A stretch of DNA of 54,910 bases, from contig JBIIJE010000004.1 of NCBI GenBank assembly GCA_044234005.1, forward strand, positions 1 through 54,910, in the 5' to 3' direction. Made by a program: the position numbers and the translations under genes. This DNA comes from OLB11 sp044234005. Lineage in GTDB: Bacteria; Bacteroidota; Bacteroidia; Chitinophagales; Chitinophagaceae. Within the stretch, counting starts at the first letter, position 1; the number at the start of each line of letters is the position of its first letter. Below the pieces are notes generated by a model that was not told the DNA's origin, did no database searches, and saw nothing but the letters and a program-made list of their open reading frames with translations. Positions 8,318 to 15,851 of this stretch are shown here, in pieces.

Positions 8318-8779
8318 ATATTCTACAAGAAAATCACCAACAGATTCTAGCTGCGTTAAATAAGCATAAAGTAGTTTATATGTTAGTTGGCGGTTATGCT
8401 GTTATTTATTATGGTTAAGGAAGAACAACAGGGGATTTGAATTTGTGGATTGAGCCAAGCAACACAAATAAATTATTACTTCTGAATGCTTTGGAAGACT
8501 TAGAATTTGAAGAAGATATTGATATTTTATCTCAGCAGGACTTTACCAAGGCACAAGTTTTTTAATAGGAGAAGAACCGTTTCGAATCGATTTTTTAACT
8601 AAGATGAATTTGGTTTCCTTTGACGAAGCTATAAAAAGTCGATTCGAGGAACAATAAATGAAGTTACAGTTTCTGTTATTCACCTTGATCACTTACTGCT
8701 ATCAAAATTTAATACTGGAAGAATTAAAGATCAAGCAGATATTGAAGCTTTACAAAAAATAAGTAATACTTCTAAGTGA
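8314..8779 (+). pseudogene. Nucleotidyltransferase (DUF6036/MntA-like), broken by one stop and two frameshifts
   Basis: Translated in pieces, the gene gives a recognisable minimal nucleotidyltransferase: VVYMLVGGYAVIYYG, then a TAA at 8416-8418 exactly inside the motif, then GRTTGDLNLWIEPS carrying the metal-binding Asp. A 1-base loss in a T run at 8558-8563 shifts the frame into FLIGEEPFRIDFLTK, and another near 8647 leads to VIHLDHLLLSKFNTGRIKDQADIEAL, ending at a TGA at 8777-8779. All parts of the family are present in order, so this is a recent loss of function or, less likely, sequencing error. Such enzymes act as NMP-transferring antitoxins or related factors. Confidence 0.8.
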
Positions 8780-8789
8780 TTCAAGTTGA

Positions 8790-9725
8790 CTAAGCCACTT
8801 TCTGTTTTCTTTTTTCTGCATAGGCTAACGCAGCTTCGCGAACCCAAGCACCGTTTTCCCAAGCATCAACGCGGGCTTGTAGACGTTGTTTGTTGCATGG
8901 ACCGTTGCCTTTAACTACATTCCAAAATTCCGTCCAATTAATTTCGCCAAAGTCATAATGTCCACGTGCTTCATTCCATTTCAAATGAGGATCAGGCAAG
9001 GTAACACCAAGTATGCGTGCTTGATCTACAGTGGCATCTACAAATCGTTGCCGTAATTCATCATTCGTTTGACGTTTAATTTTCCAAAGCATGCTTTTTT
9101 CGCTATTGGTGCTTTCGCTGTCTGATGGTCCAAACATCATGATTGAAGGCCACCACCATCGATTCACTGCCTCTTGCAACATTTTCTTTTGCGCTTCTGT
9201 GCCTTTGCTGAGGGCTAACAAAGATTCATATCCTTGTCGTTGATGGAAACTTTCTTCTTTACAAATTTTCACCATGGCCCTTGCATAAGGTCCATAAGAG
9301 GTTCGACAAAGCATCACTTGATTCATAATAGCAGCTCCATCTACCAACCAACCAATAGCGCCAATATCTGCCCATGTCAAAGTTGGATAATTAAATATAG
9401 AGGAGTATTTGGCTTTGCCAGTGTGTAATTGATGATAAAGTTCATCACGTGTGATACCTAATGTTTCGGCCGCAGAGTATAAGTACAAGCCATGACCTGC
9501 TTCATCTTGTACTTTTGCTATAAGTATTAGTTTACGACGCAAATTAGGAGCACGAGTTATCCAATTTCCTTCAGGCAACATGCCTACCACTTCGCTGTGT
9601 GCATGTTGCGAAATTTGTCGTATTAAAGTTTTACGATACTCCTCTGGCATCCAATCTCTAGCTTCAACTTTAATTTCAGCGTCTACTTTTTGCTGAAACA
9701 GTATTTCGGAATTTTCAATTTCCAT
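8790..9725 (-). CDS. paaA: 1,2-phenylacetyl-CoA epoxidase catalytic subunit PaaA
   Basis: A 311-residue ferritin-like di-iron oxygenase that epoxidises the ring of phenylacetyl-CoA in aerobic aromatic degradation. Iron ligands are visible: Glu44 in HSEVVG, Glu75 and His78 in QDEAGHG, and a second set in KEESFHQRQGYE (near 157-161). The length is normal and the active site looks complete. It is alone: the partner subunits paaB, paaC, paaD and paaE, normally directly downstream, are absent, since the downstream side holds the decayed nucleotidyltransferase module on the other strand. It may work with subunits encoded elsewhere or have another partner. Confidence 0.9.
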   Translation of the reverse strand: MEIENSEILFQQKVDAEIKVEARDWMPEEYRKTLIRQISQHAHSEVVGMLPEGNWITRAPNLRRKLILIAKVQDEAGHGLYLYSAAETLGITRDELYHQLHTGKAKYSSIFNYPTLTWADIGAIGWLVDGAAIMNQVMLCRTSYGPYARAMVKICKEESFHQRQGYESLLALSKGTEAQKKMLQEAVNRWWWPSIMMFGPSDSESTNSEKSMLWKIKRQTNDELRQRFVDATVDQARILGVTLPDPHLKWNEARGHYDFGEINWTEFWNVVKGNGPCNKQRLQARVDAWENGAWVREAALAYAEKRKQKVA

Positions 9726-9747
9726 AAGTCTTTATCAATTTAGATTC

Positions 9748-9755
9748 CAAATTTA
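9748..9755 (-). promoter_or_regulatory. -7 element (TAAATTTG) of paaA
   Basis: The minus strand reads TAAATTTG, a full TAnnTTTG match, 22 bases before the paaA ATG. It supports separate transcription of this single gene. Confidence 0.5.
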
Positions 9756-9931
9756 GGGAAAAGCATCAATTCATACTATGGTAATTTTCGATATGCTAAA
9801 GAATAATTGTTACACAAATCCTGAGAAATGAGCAGATTTGAATGGATTATGGCATGAGAATCGGCATTTATACCTTAAGGGTTGCTCGAAAAATTGCGCT
9901 TAAATAGTTTTACGAATAAAATTACTTACAT

Positions 9932-10870
9932 ATGAAAATTTTAAATTTCTTTTTGTACTTTTTAATTACACAGATTGTAAAAGCCGATTATGATACAGTT
10001 TTTATTAACCAGCATTTGCAAACAATTGAGCGGGAAAAAGCTGAATTCAAGCTCATTCGAGAAAAAACGAATACAAATGTCGCAAAAAGTTTTTGTTACA
10101 GTCTGAACGATAAATTATTGTGGAAAGGAGAATTAAAAGGCAAAAATACTATGTTGCGAAATGGTCGTTTTGAATACTATACGGCAAACAACACGATACA
10201 ATTTATTGCACACTATCAAAATGATAAATTGTTGGGCGAATATCAAGTCTTTTCAGAAGATGGTAAATATGTAAAGGAAAGCCGCAACTATTTAAGTTCA
10301 CTCGGCGATTATACGTTTCATATATTTAGCAAGCACGGAAATTTCACATCTCAAACTGGTGCATATAATGCCTTAGGGCAAAAGACTGGCTTATGGCAAA
10401 ATTATTTCTACAACAGCGTACAAGTAAAAAATAGTTCAAACTATAAGGAAGGGCGCAAGGATGGAGAGAGCACAGAATTTTATCCGAATGGAAACGTCAA
10501 GCGTCGAGAAATATATATTTATGGAAAGCTTAGTAGCAAACAAATGTTTGATGAACAAGGGAATAAAGTAAAGTACTATCCAACATTTACCTACCCTAGC
10601 CATAAAGAGAGCCTCTACAAACATTTATACAGAAAAACAGAGTTTTTTAAAAAAATTAGCCAAACTACAGCTTTCGAGATTTCATTTCAAGTTTCAAAAG
10701 AAGGTATAGTTTCGGATGTTAATATAGACGGTATTGAAGACCTGGCTATCAGGGTGGAGATAGAAAATGTGCTTTTGAAAATGACAAATTGGCAACCTGC
10801 TTATCAGGAAAATCAAGCAATAGATTTTATATACCGAAAAAGTTTCAAGCCTCTTGCTTTCAAAGAATAA
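9932..10870 (+). CDS. Exported MORN-variant (YwqK-like) repeat protein
   Basis: A 312-residue protein with an N-terminal signal peptide (MKILNFFLYFLITQIVKA). Residues about 60-210 contain MORN_2/YwqK-type repeats: LRNGRFEYYTANNTIQFIAHYQNDKLLGEYQ, then LGQKTGLWQNYFYNSV, then YKEGRKDGESTEFYPNGNVKRREIY. The last 90 residues (FEISFQVSKEGIVSDVNI...NWQPAYQENQAIDFIY) resemble the TonB C-terminal fold seen at the end of many exported Bacteroidota proteins. It may act at the periplasmic or outer-membrane face. YwqK repeats are sometimes annotated as antitoxins, but nothing here supports that. It stands alone upstream of sdhC. Confidence 0.65.
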   Translation: MKILNFFLYFLITQIVKADYDTVFINQHLQTIEREKAEFKLIREKTNTNVAKSFCYSLNDKLLWKGELKGKNTMLRNGRFEYYTANNTIQFIAHYQNDKLLGEYQVFSEDGKYVKESRNYLSSLGDYTFHIFSKHGNFTSQTGAYNALGQKTGLWQNYFYNSVQVKNSSNYKEGRKDGESTEFYPNGNVKRREIYIYGKLSSKQMFDEQGNKVKYYPTFTYPSHKESLYKHLYRKTEFFKKISQTTAFEISFQVSKEGIVSDVNIDGIEDLAIRVEIENVLLKMTNWQPAYQENQAIDFIYRKSFKPLAFKE

Positions 10871-10901
10871 TGAATATCAGATACACTATTTGAAAACCCT
10901 A

Positions 10902-10932
10902 TTGTAATATACTAGCGCGGGGGTTATATTTG
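10902..10932 (+). promoter_or_regulatory. Promoter of the succinate dehydrogenase operon
   Basis: The -7 element TATATTTG lies at 10925-10932 and a -33 TTG at 10902-10904, with a 20-base spacer, the usual spacing for the Bacteroidota housekeeping sigma factor. It ends 22 bases before the sdhC ATG. Confidence 0.65.
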
Positions 10933-10954
10933 CACAAATTTCGAATAGCATATT

Positions 10955-11626
10955 ATGAATTGGAAAGCTTATTTCACCTCATCTATAGGTAAAAAAATCG
11001 TGATGGCCTTTTCAGGTCTATTTCTTATCTTGTTTTTAATAGTCCATGCAGGGGCTAATAGCTGCATTTTTTTAAATGACAATGGCGCCACTTACAATGA
11101 AGTTGCACATTTTTTAAGTCATAATTGGATTATTCGGTTTTTAGAGATTGGTCTATTTGTTGGTATTATTGCTCATGTGGTTCAAGGTCTTATGCTTTGG
11201 CGGGAGAATAATGCCAAGCGACCTGTAAAATATGCTGTGAATGCTGGAAATGCTACAAGCACATGGTACAGTCGAAGCATGGGTTTATTAGGCACACTCA
11301 TTTTAATTTTTTTGGTAGTTCATTTATCGCATTTTTGGTTTGGTACAAAAGTAGCCTTATACAGTGGTGGTAACACTGAGCATAATTTATACGAAGAAAT
11401 GAGAAATGCATTCAGTAAAGAATGGGTCATCATCGTATATATTTTAGGTGTTATTTCATTAGGATGGCACTTAATACATGGTTTTACAAGTGCATTTCAA
11501 ACATTGGGTGTTAATAGCCCGAAATTTAATGGACTAATAAGAAATCTTGGCTATGTATATACTTTCATTATTTGTATTGCATTTATTTTAATGCCTTTGG
11601 CTTATTATTTCGAGTGGTTAAATTAA
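10955..11626 (+). CDS. sdhC: Succinate dehydrogenase cytochrome b subunit
   Basis: A 223-residue membrane anchor that binds haem and passes electrons from SdhB to menaquinone. Five transmembrane helices are visible (about residues 14-33, 60-80, 107-127, 155-175 and 195-215), as in the b558 type that uses one large subunit instead of SdhC plus SdhD. Conserved His residues occur in IVHAG, IIAHVVQG, VVHLSHFWFG and GWHLIHG, candidate haem ligands. The N-terminal W-K-A-Y-F-T-S-S-I-G-K-K is typical of this family. First gene of sdhCAB; the islet begins 5 bases after its stop. Confidence 0.93.
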   Translation: MNWKAYFTSSIGKKIVMAFSGLFLILFLIVHAGANSCIFLNDNGATYNEVAHFLSHNWIIRFLEIGLFVGIIAHVVQGLMLWRENNAKRPVKYAVNAGNATSTWYSRSMGLLGTLILIFLVVHLSHFWFGTKVALYSGGNTEHNLYEEMRNAFSKEWVIIVYILGVISLGWHLIHGFTSAFQTLGVNSPKFNGLIRNLGYVYTFIICIAFILMPLAYYFEWLN

Positions 11627-11631
11627 TTTTA

Positions 11632-12119
11632 TTTCACGCAAAGTCGCAAAGGAAAAGAGACGAAACATGAGGATGATTAACAATATTGTGGATATTACAG
11701 AAAATGAAATAGCATCTATTGTTGTTGACAAATCTTTTACGATTCATAAGAAGTTTGGTCAAGGGTTGATTGAGCGTATTTATGAGGGCGTTTTGATATA
11801 TGATTTAGCATGCAGGGAAATCTTTCTTCAGAGGCAAAAGACTATTGAAGTAGTAAATGATGTTGTAATAATAGACAAAGATTTTAATGCGGATATTATT
11901 GTTGAAAACAAGGTAATTATAGCATTAAAAACGGTTGAAAGTATTTTACGAGTGTACCCAAAACAACTTTTAACTTATTTGAAATTAACTGAAATGAAAC
12001 TTGGACTCTTAGTTAATTTCGAAGTTGATTTAATTAAAAATGGAATACAAAGAATTGTAAATAATTTATTAGCAATAATATCGCTTTGCGTCTTAAATAC
12101 TAGGCGTCTTTGCGTGAAA
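11632..12119 (+). mobile_element. GxxExxY islet bounded by inverted repeats, between sdhC and sdhA
   Basis: A 488-base unit with terminal inverted repeats: left arm TTTCACGCAAAGTCGC (11632-11647) and right arm 12104-12119, whose reverse complement differs at one base of 16. A further partial copy of the right arm, CTTTGCGTCTT, lies at 12084-12094. The unit holds one gene, GxxExxY, with no transposase. It occupies essentially the whole sdhC-sdhA gap: 5 bases after the sdhC stop and 10 before the sdhA ATG. I know GxxExxY genes as multi-copy genes in Bacteroidota; calling the unit mobile is inferred from the ends and position. Confidence 0.6.
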
Positions 12120-12125
12120 ATATAA
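11667..12125 (+). CDS. GxxExxY protein (PD-(D/E)XK nuclease-like), active-site Glu missing
   Basis: A 152-residue protein. The name-giving motif is GLIERIYEGVL (G-x-x-E-x-x-Y, near residues 33-39). The nuclease-like core reads FNADIIVENKVIIALKTVE followed by QLLTYLKLTEMKLGLLVNF. From memory the family core ends E-(L/I)-K; here residue 86 is Ala (codon GCA at 11922-11924), so the catalytic Glu is absent and the protein may be inactive. The last residues (LCVLNTRRLCVKI) are read through the right inverted repeat, so the native stop may have been lost. It lies inside the sdh operon and is probably co-transcribed with it. Confidence 0.85.
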   Translation: MRMINNIVDITENEIASIVVDKSFTIHKKFGQGLIERIYEGVLIYDLACREIFLQRQKTIEVVNDVVIIDKDFNADIIVENKVIIALKTVESILRVYPKQLLTYLKLTEMKLGLLVNFEVDLIKNGIQRIVNNLLAIISLCVLNTRRLCVKI

Positions 12126-12129
12126 TATA

Positions 12130-14100
12130 ATGAACAACAGAATACCATCAGGCGAATTATCACAAAAGTGGAGTACTTATAAAAGTACTTGTAAACTTGT
12201 AAACCCTGCTAACAAACGTAGCATCGACATTATTGTCGTAGGAACTGGCTTGGCAGGGGCATCTGCAGCAGCAACCTTAGCAGAGCTTGGCTATAGTGTA
12301 AAAACATTTTGTTTCCAAGATAGCGGAAGACGCGCTCACTCAATTGCAGCGCAAGGTGGCATTAATGCTGCCAAAAATTATCAAAATGATGGAGATAGCG
12401 TTTATCGTTTGTTTTATGATACTATTAAAGGGGGTGATTACAGAGCTCGAGAAGCTAATGTACATCGCCTTGCAGAAGTAAGTTCTAATATCATTGACCA
12501 ATGCGTGGCACAAGGTGTTCCATTCGCAAGAGAGTATGGTGGTCTTTTAAGTAATCGCTCGTTTGGCGGAACGCAAGTACAACGTACTTTTTATGCAGCA
12601 GGACAAACTGGGCAACAGCTTTTATTAGGGGCTTATTCTGCCCAAATGCGTCAAGTGTCGTTAGGAAAAATTAAAGAGTACAATCGACATGAAATGTTGG
12701 ATGTAGTAACTATAGATGGAAAAGCAAGAGGTATCATAGCTCGTAATTTGGTGACTGGAGAAATTGAACGACATGGAGCACATGCTGTTTTACTTTGCAC
12801 AGGAGGTTATGGAAATGTATTTTTCTTATCAACCAATGCAATGGGAAGCAATGTAACGGCTGCATGGAAAGCGCACAAGAAAGGGGCCTATTTTAGCAAC
12901 CCTTGCTTTACACAAATACACCCAACCTGTATTCCGGTAAGTGGTGATCATCAAAGCAAACTAACCCTCATGTCTGAATCTTTGCGAAATGATGGTCGAA
13001 TTTGGGTGCCTAAAAAACAAGGCGATACAAGAAAAGCTACTGATATTCCAGAAGAAGAAAGAGATTATTACTTGGAACGACGTTACCCTGCATTCGGAAA
13101 TTTAGTACCTCGTGATGTAGCATCTCGGGCTGCTAAAGAGCGTTGCGACGCAGGTTATGGAGTGGGTGCAAGCAAAATGGCTGTTTATTTAGATTACGCA
13201 AGTGCTATTGAGCGTTACGGGAAAACAGAAGCTACGAAAACAGGTAAGCCGAATGCATCTAAGGAGGAAATTATCAGCATGGGAAAACAAGTAGTAAAAG
13301 AAAAATACGGAAACTTGTTTGATATGTATGCAAAGATTACTGGCGAGGACCCCTACACGGTGCCAATGCGTATTTATCCGGCGGTACACTATACAATGGG
13401 CGGACTTTGGGTAGATTATGAATTGATGACAAATGTGCCAGGATTATATGCCTTAGGTGAAGCGAACTTTAGCGATCATGGCGCCAATCGTTTGGGTGCA
13501 AGTGCATTGATGCAAGGTTTAGCAGATGGTTATTTTGTAATTCCTTATACAATAGGTAATTATTTGGCAGATGAAATTAGTACCCCAAAAATTGATACTA
13601 AGCAAGCAGCATTCGATGATGCAGAGAAAGCGGTTAAGGATAGAATCAATCATTTTATGAATGTAAAGGGCACAAAACCTGTTGATTATTTCCATAAAAA
13701 ATTAGGTAAAATAATGTGGGATGAATGCGGTATGTCACGAAGTGAAAAAGGTTTGAAAAAGGCAATTGAAGATATCCAAGCATTGAAAAAGGAATTTTGG
13801 AGCAATGTCATCGTACCAGGTTCAGCCGATAGTTTCAATCCCGAATTAGATAAAGCAGGCCGCGTGGCTGATTTTATAGAACTTGGCGAATTGATGTGCA
13901 AAGATGCATTAGATAGAGAGGAAAGCTGCGGAGGACATTTTCGAGAAGAACATCAGACCGAAGATGGCGAAGCATTGCGTCATGATGATAAATATATGTA
14001 TGTAGCTTGTTGGGAGAATAAAGGCGATGCAGGATGGGACTTACATAAAGAAGATTTGAATTATGAAGTGATTAAACCAAGTCAACGAAACTATAAATAG
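12130..14100 (+). CDS. sdhA: Succinate dehydrogenase / fumarate reductase flavoprotein subunit
   Basis: A 656-residue FAD subunit that oxidises succinate to fumarate in the TCA cycle. The FAD dinucleotide fold is DIIVVGTGLAGASAAATLAELG (about residues 33-54). The His that covalently holds FAD lies in GRRAHSIAAQGG. A catalytic His-Arg region is visible in RDVASRAAKERCDAG, and the motif YPAVHYTMGGLWVDY is followed by LYALGEANFSDHGANRLGASALMQG. Length and order match the Bacteroidota type with SdhC and SdhB. It follows islet 1 by 10 bases and precedes islet 2 by 6 bases; the islet end therefore supplies its ribosome-binding region. Confidence 0.96.
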   Translation: MNNRIPSGELSQKWSTYKSTCKLVNPANKRSIDIIVVGTGLAGASAAATLAELGYSVKTFCFQDSGRRAHSIAAQGGINAAKNYQNDGDSVYRLFYDTIKGGDYRAREANVHRLAEVSSNIIDQCVAQGVPFAREYGGLLSNRSFGGTQVQRTFYAAGQTGQQLLLGAYSAQMRQVSLGKIKEYNRHEMLDVVTIDGKARGIIARNLVTGEIERHGAHAVLLCTGGYGNVFFLSTNAMGSNVTAAWKAHKKGAYFSNPCFTQIHPTCIPVSGDHQSKLTLMSESLRNDGRIWVPKKQGDTRKATDIPEEERDYYLERRYPAFGNLVPRDVASRAAKERCDAGYGVGASKMAVYLDYASAIERYGKTEATKTGKPNASKEEIISMGKQVVKEKYGNLFDMYAKITGEDPYTVPMRIYPAVHYTMGGLWVDYELMTNVPGLYALGEANFSDHGANRLGASALMQGLADGYFVIPYTIGNYLADEISTPKIDTKQAAFDDAEKAVKDRINHFMNVKGTKPVDYFHKKLGKIMWDECGMSRSEKGLKKAIEDIQALKKEFWSNVIVPGSADSFNPELDKAGRVADFIELGELMCKDALDREESCGGHFREEHQTEDGEALRHDDKYMYVACWENKGDAGWDLHKEDLNYEVIKPSQRNYK

Positions 14101-14106
14101 AAAATA

Positions 14107-14346
14107 GAACACGGATTTAAATGATTATACAGATTTACGCTGAAATCTTTTGAATTAATCAAACCAATTACGAAAAACATGAAATACAATTGATTAACTA
14201 TCTCAAAGCAACAAACAAAGAAGTTGGTTTATTATTTAATTTTGGAAAATCAGCGCAGTTCAAAAGAAAAATATTTGATAACAATTTAAAAAAATGACAA
14301 CACAAAATATCGCTGAAAATCTGTTGAATCAGTGATATCCGTGTTC
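14107..14346 (+). mobile_element. Decayed second GxxExxY islet between sdhA and sdhB
   Basis: A 240-base unit with 36-base imperfect terminal inverted repeats, 14107-14142 and 14311-14346. By eye 27 of 36 positions match, and the outer 10 bases (GAACACGGAT) are identical. The sequence of these ends is unrelated to that of islet 1. Inside lies the C-terminal remnant of a GxxExxY gene. The unit begins 6 bases after the sdhA stop and ends 12 bases before the sdhB ATG, mirroring islet 1. Confidence 0.6.
14154..14297 (+). pseudogene. GxxExxY gene remnant (C-terminal part only)
   Basis: In one frame the sequence reads HEIQLINYLKATNKEVGLL, then FNFGKSAQFKRKIFDNNLKK and a TGA at 14295-14297. This is the C-terminal third of a GxxExxY protein (compare QLLTYLKLTEMKLGLLVNF in the intact copy at 11.7 kb). 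The N-terminal motif and the nuclease core are gone. The residues differ enough from the neighbour that it is not a recent duplicate; it belongs to another subgroup. Confidence 0.75.
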
Positions 14347-14358
14347 AAAAAATAAAGT

Positions 14359-15117
14359 ATGGAACATAAAAGTATCAATCTAAATCTTAAAGTATGGCGT
14401 CAGCAAAATGGTCAATCTGCTGGGAAATTTGAAACCTACAAAGCTGAAAATATTTCAACCGAAATGTCTTTCCTAGAGATGTTTGATGTATTGAACGACA
14501 AACTCATCCTAGAAGGACAAGATCCTATTGCATTCGATCACGATTGCCGCGAAGGTATTTGTGGTATGTGTAGTATGTATATCAATGGTCGAGCACATGG
14601 CCCATGGCAGGGAACAACAACTTGTCAATTGCACATGCGTGCCTTTAAAGATGGTGAAACCATTACTGTTGAGCCTTGGCGCGCGCAGGCATTTCCAGTC
14701 ATTAAAGATTTAGTTGTTAACAGAAGTGCATTCGATCGAATACAACAAGCTGGAGGATATATAAGTGTAAATACAGGAAATGCACAAGACGGAAATTCTT
14801 TGCCAGTGGACAAAGATAAAGCTGATGCAGCATTTGCAGCTGCAGCATGTATTGGATGCGGAGCTTGTGTAGCAGCTTGCAAAAATTCAAGCGCCATGTT
14901 ATTTACCTCAGCCAAAGTATCGCAATATGCATTATTACCACAAGGAGAACCTGAACGAAAATCGCGTGTATTGAATATGGTTGCACAAATGGATAAAGAA
15001 GGCTTTGGTGCTTGTACTAACACAGGCGCTTGCGAGGCAGAATGTCCTAAAGAGATTTCGATTTCAAATATTGCTCGATTGAACAGAGAGTACTTAAGTG
15101 CACAACTGAGTTTGTAA
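14359..15117 (+). CDS. sdhB: Succinate dehydrogenase iron-sulfur subunit
   Basis: A 252-residue protein carrying electrons from SdhA to SdhC. The [2Fe-2S] cluster ligands are Cys63, Cys68, Cys71 and Cys89 (CREGICGMC and TTTCQ). The [4Fe-4S] and [3Fe-4S] ligands lie in CIGCGACVAAC (164-174) and CTNTGACEAECP (219-229). The length is normal for the Bacteroidota type. Last gene of sdhCAB. Its TAA (15115-15117) directly touches the stop codon of the convergent nucleotidyltransferase gene, with no bases between, so no intrinsic terminator separates them. Confidence 0.96.
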   Translation: MEHKSINLNLKVWRQQNGQSAGKFETYKAENISTEMSFLEMFDVLNDKLILEGQDPIAFDHDCREGICGMCSMYINGRAHGPWQGTTTCQLHMRAFKDGETITVEPWRAQAFPVIKDLVVNRSAFDRIQQAGGYISVNTGNAQDGNSLPVDKDKADAAFAAAACIGCGACVAACKNSSAMLFTSAKVSQYALLPQGEPERKSRVLNMVAQMDKEGFGACTNTGACEAECPKEISISNIARLNREYLSAQLSL

Positions 15118-15834
15118 TCAGTTAAAAATTGTTTCTGCCTTTAAAATACTTTCTGGTTTACCCACGTCAAGAAAGTGGGTTCCCGAGTGGTCATAGCCCT
15201 TTATGACATGCTTTTTACATAGATCCAAATATACATCCACCATTGAAAATTTACCTACTTGGCTTATATGTTGGAAAATGATTGAATTAATTATGTGAAT
15301 ACCACTAAAAGCAAATTCAGTGTAATTGTCCGCAGACAAGGAAATCTTTTCTTCCTGCTTTTGCTTGTTACGCCAACCGCAAAGTTGTAAATCATCATTG
15401 AAAAGAAAGCATCGTGCACTTTCACGACGACTAATAGCTAATGTAGCTATCGCTTTCGATGAAGTATGTTTTTGCAACATTTCTTGCAAATTCATATCCG
15501 TAAGTATATCAACATTCATTAATACAAAGCTTTCGTTGGGCTCAAAGAACCATTTTGCTTTCAGCAAGCCCCCACCCGTCTCAAGTACCTCCTGAGTTTC
15601 ATCAGAAATTTGAATGTCAATATTGAAATTATTATTTTCTTGTAAAAATGAAATTATTTGATCTGCAAAATGATGAACATTGATAATTATTTTGTCTACC
15701 TTAAATTGTTGGAGATATTCGATATTACGTTGTAAAATGGTTTTGCCATTTACTACAGCCAATGCCTTAGGATGATGATCAGTAAAGGGCTTTAAGCGCG
15801 TACCCAAACCTGCAGCAAGTATCATTGCTTTCAT
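15118..15834 (-). CDS. Sugar-1-phosphate nucleotidyltransferase (MurU-like)
   Basis: A 238-residue NTP-transferase-fold protein that joins a sugar 1-phosphate to a nucleotide. The N-terminal signature MILAAGLGTRLKPFTDHHPKAL contains the nucleotide-binding G-x-G-T-R loop and the Lys of P-K-A-L. ETGGGLLKA and VLMNVDIL carry the substrate and metal-binding residues. By size and the ETGGG motif it is closest to the N-acetylmuramate 1-phosphate uridylyltransferase (MurU) type used in cell-wall recycling, but a mannose or glucose nucleotidyltransferase cannot be excluded. Last gene of the tlpA-gmk-CNNM run, 17 bases after its neighbour. Confidence 0.78.
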   Translation of the reverse strand: MKAMILAAGLGTRLKPFTDHHPKALAVVNGKTILQRNIEYLQQFKVDKIIINVHHFADQIISFLQENNNFNIDIQISDETQEVLETGGGLLKAKWFFEPNESFVLMNVDILTDMNLQEMLQKHTSSKAIATLAISRRESARCFLFNDDLQLCGWRNKQKQEEKISLSADNYTEFAFSGIHIINSIIFQHISQVGKFSMVDVYLDLCKKHVIKGYDHSGTHFLDVGKPESILKAETIFN

Positions 15835-15851
15835 GATCGTATTTTTATAGA

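Noticed and set aside
9932..10870. Calling the MORN-variant protein an antitoxin
   Set aside because: YwqK-type repeats are often labelled so, but the protein has a signal peptide and no toxin partner next to it.
14625..15023. 132-codon minus-strand frame inside sdhB
   Set aside because: Shadow of the conserved iron-sulfur subunit; Cys-rich only because it mirrors the cluster motifs.
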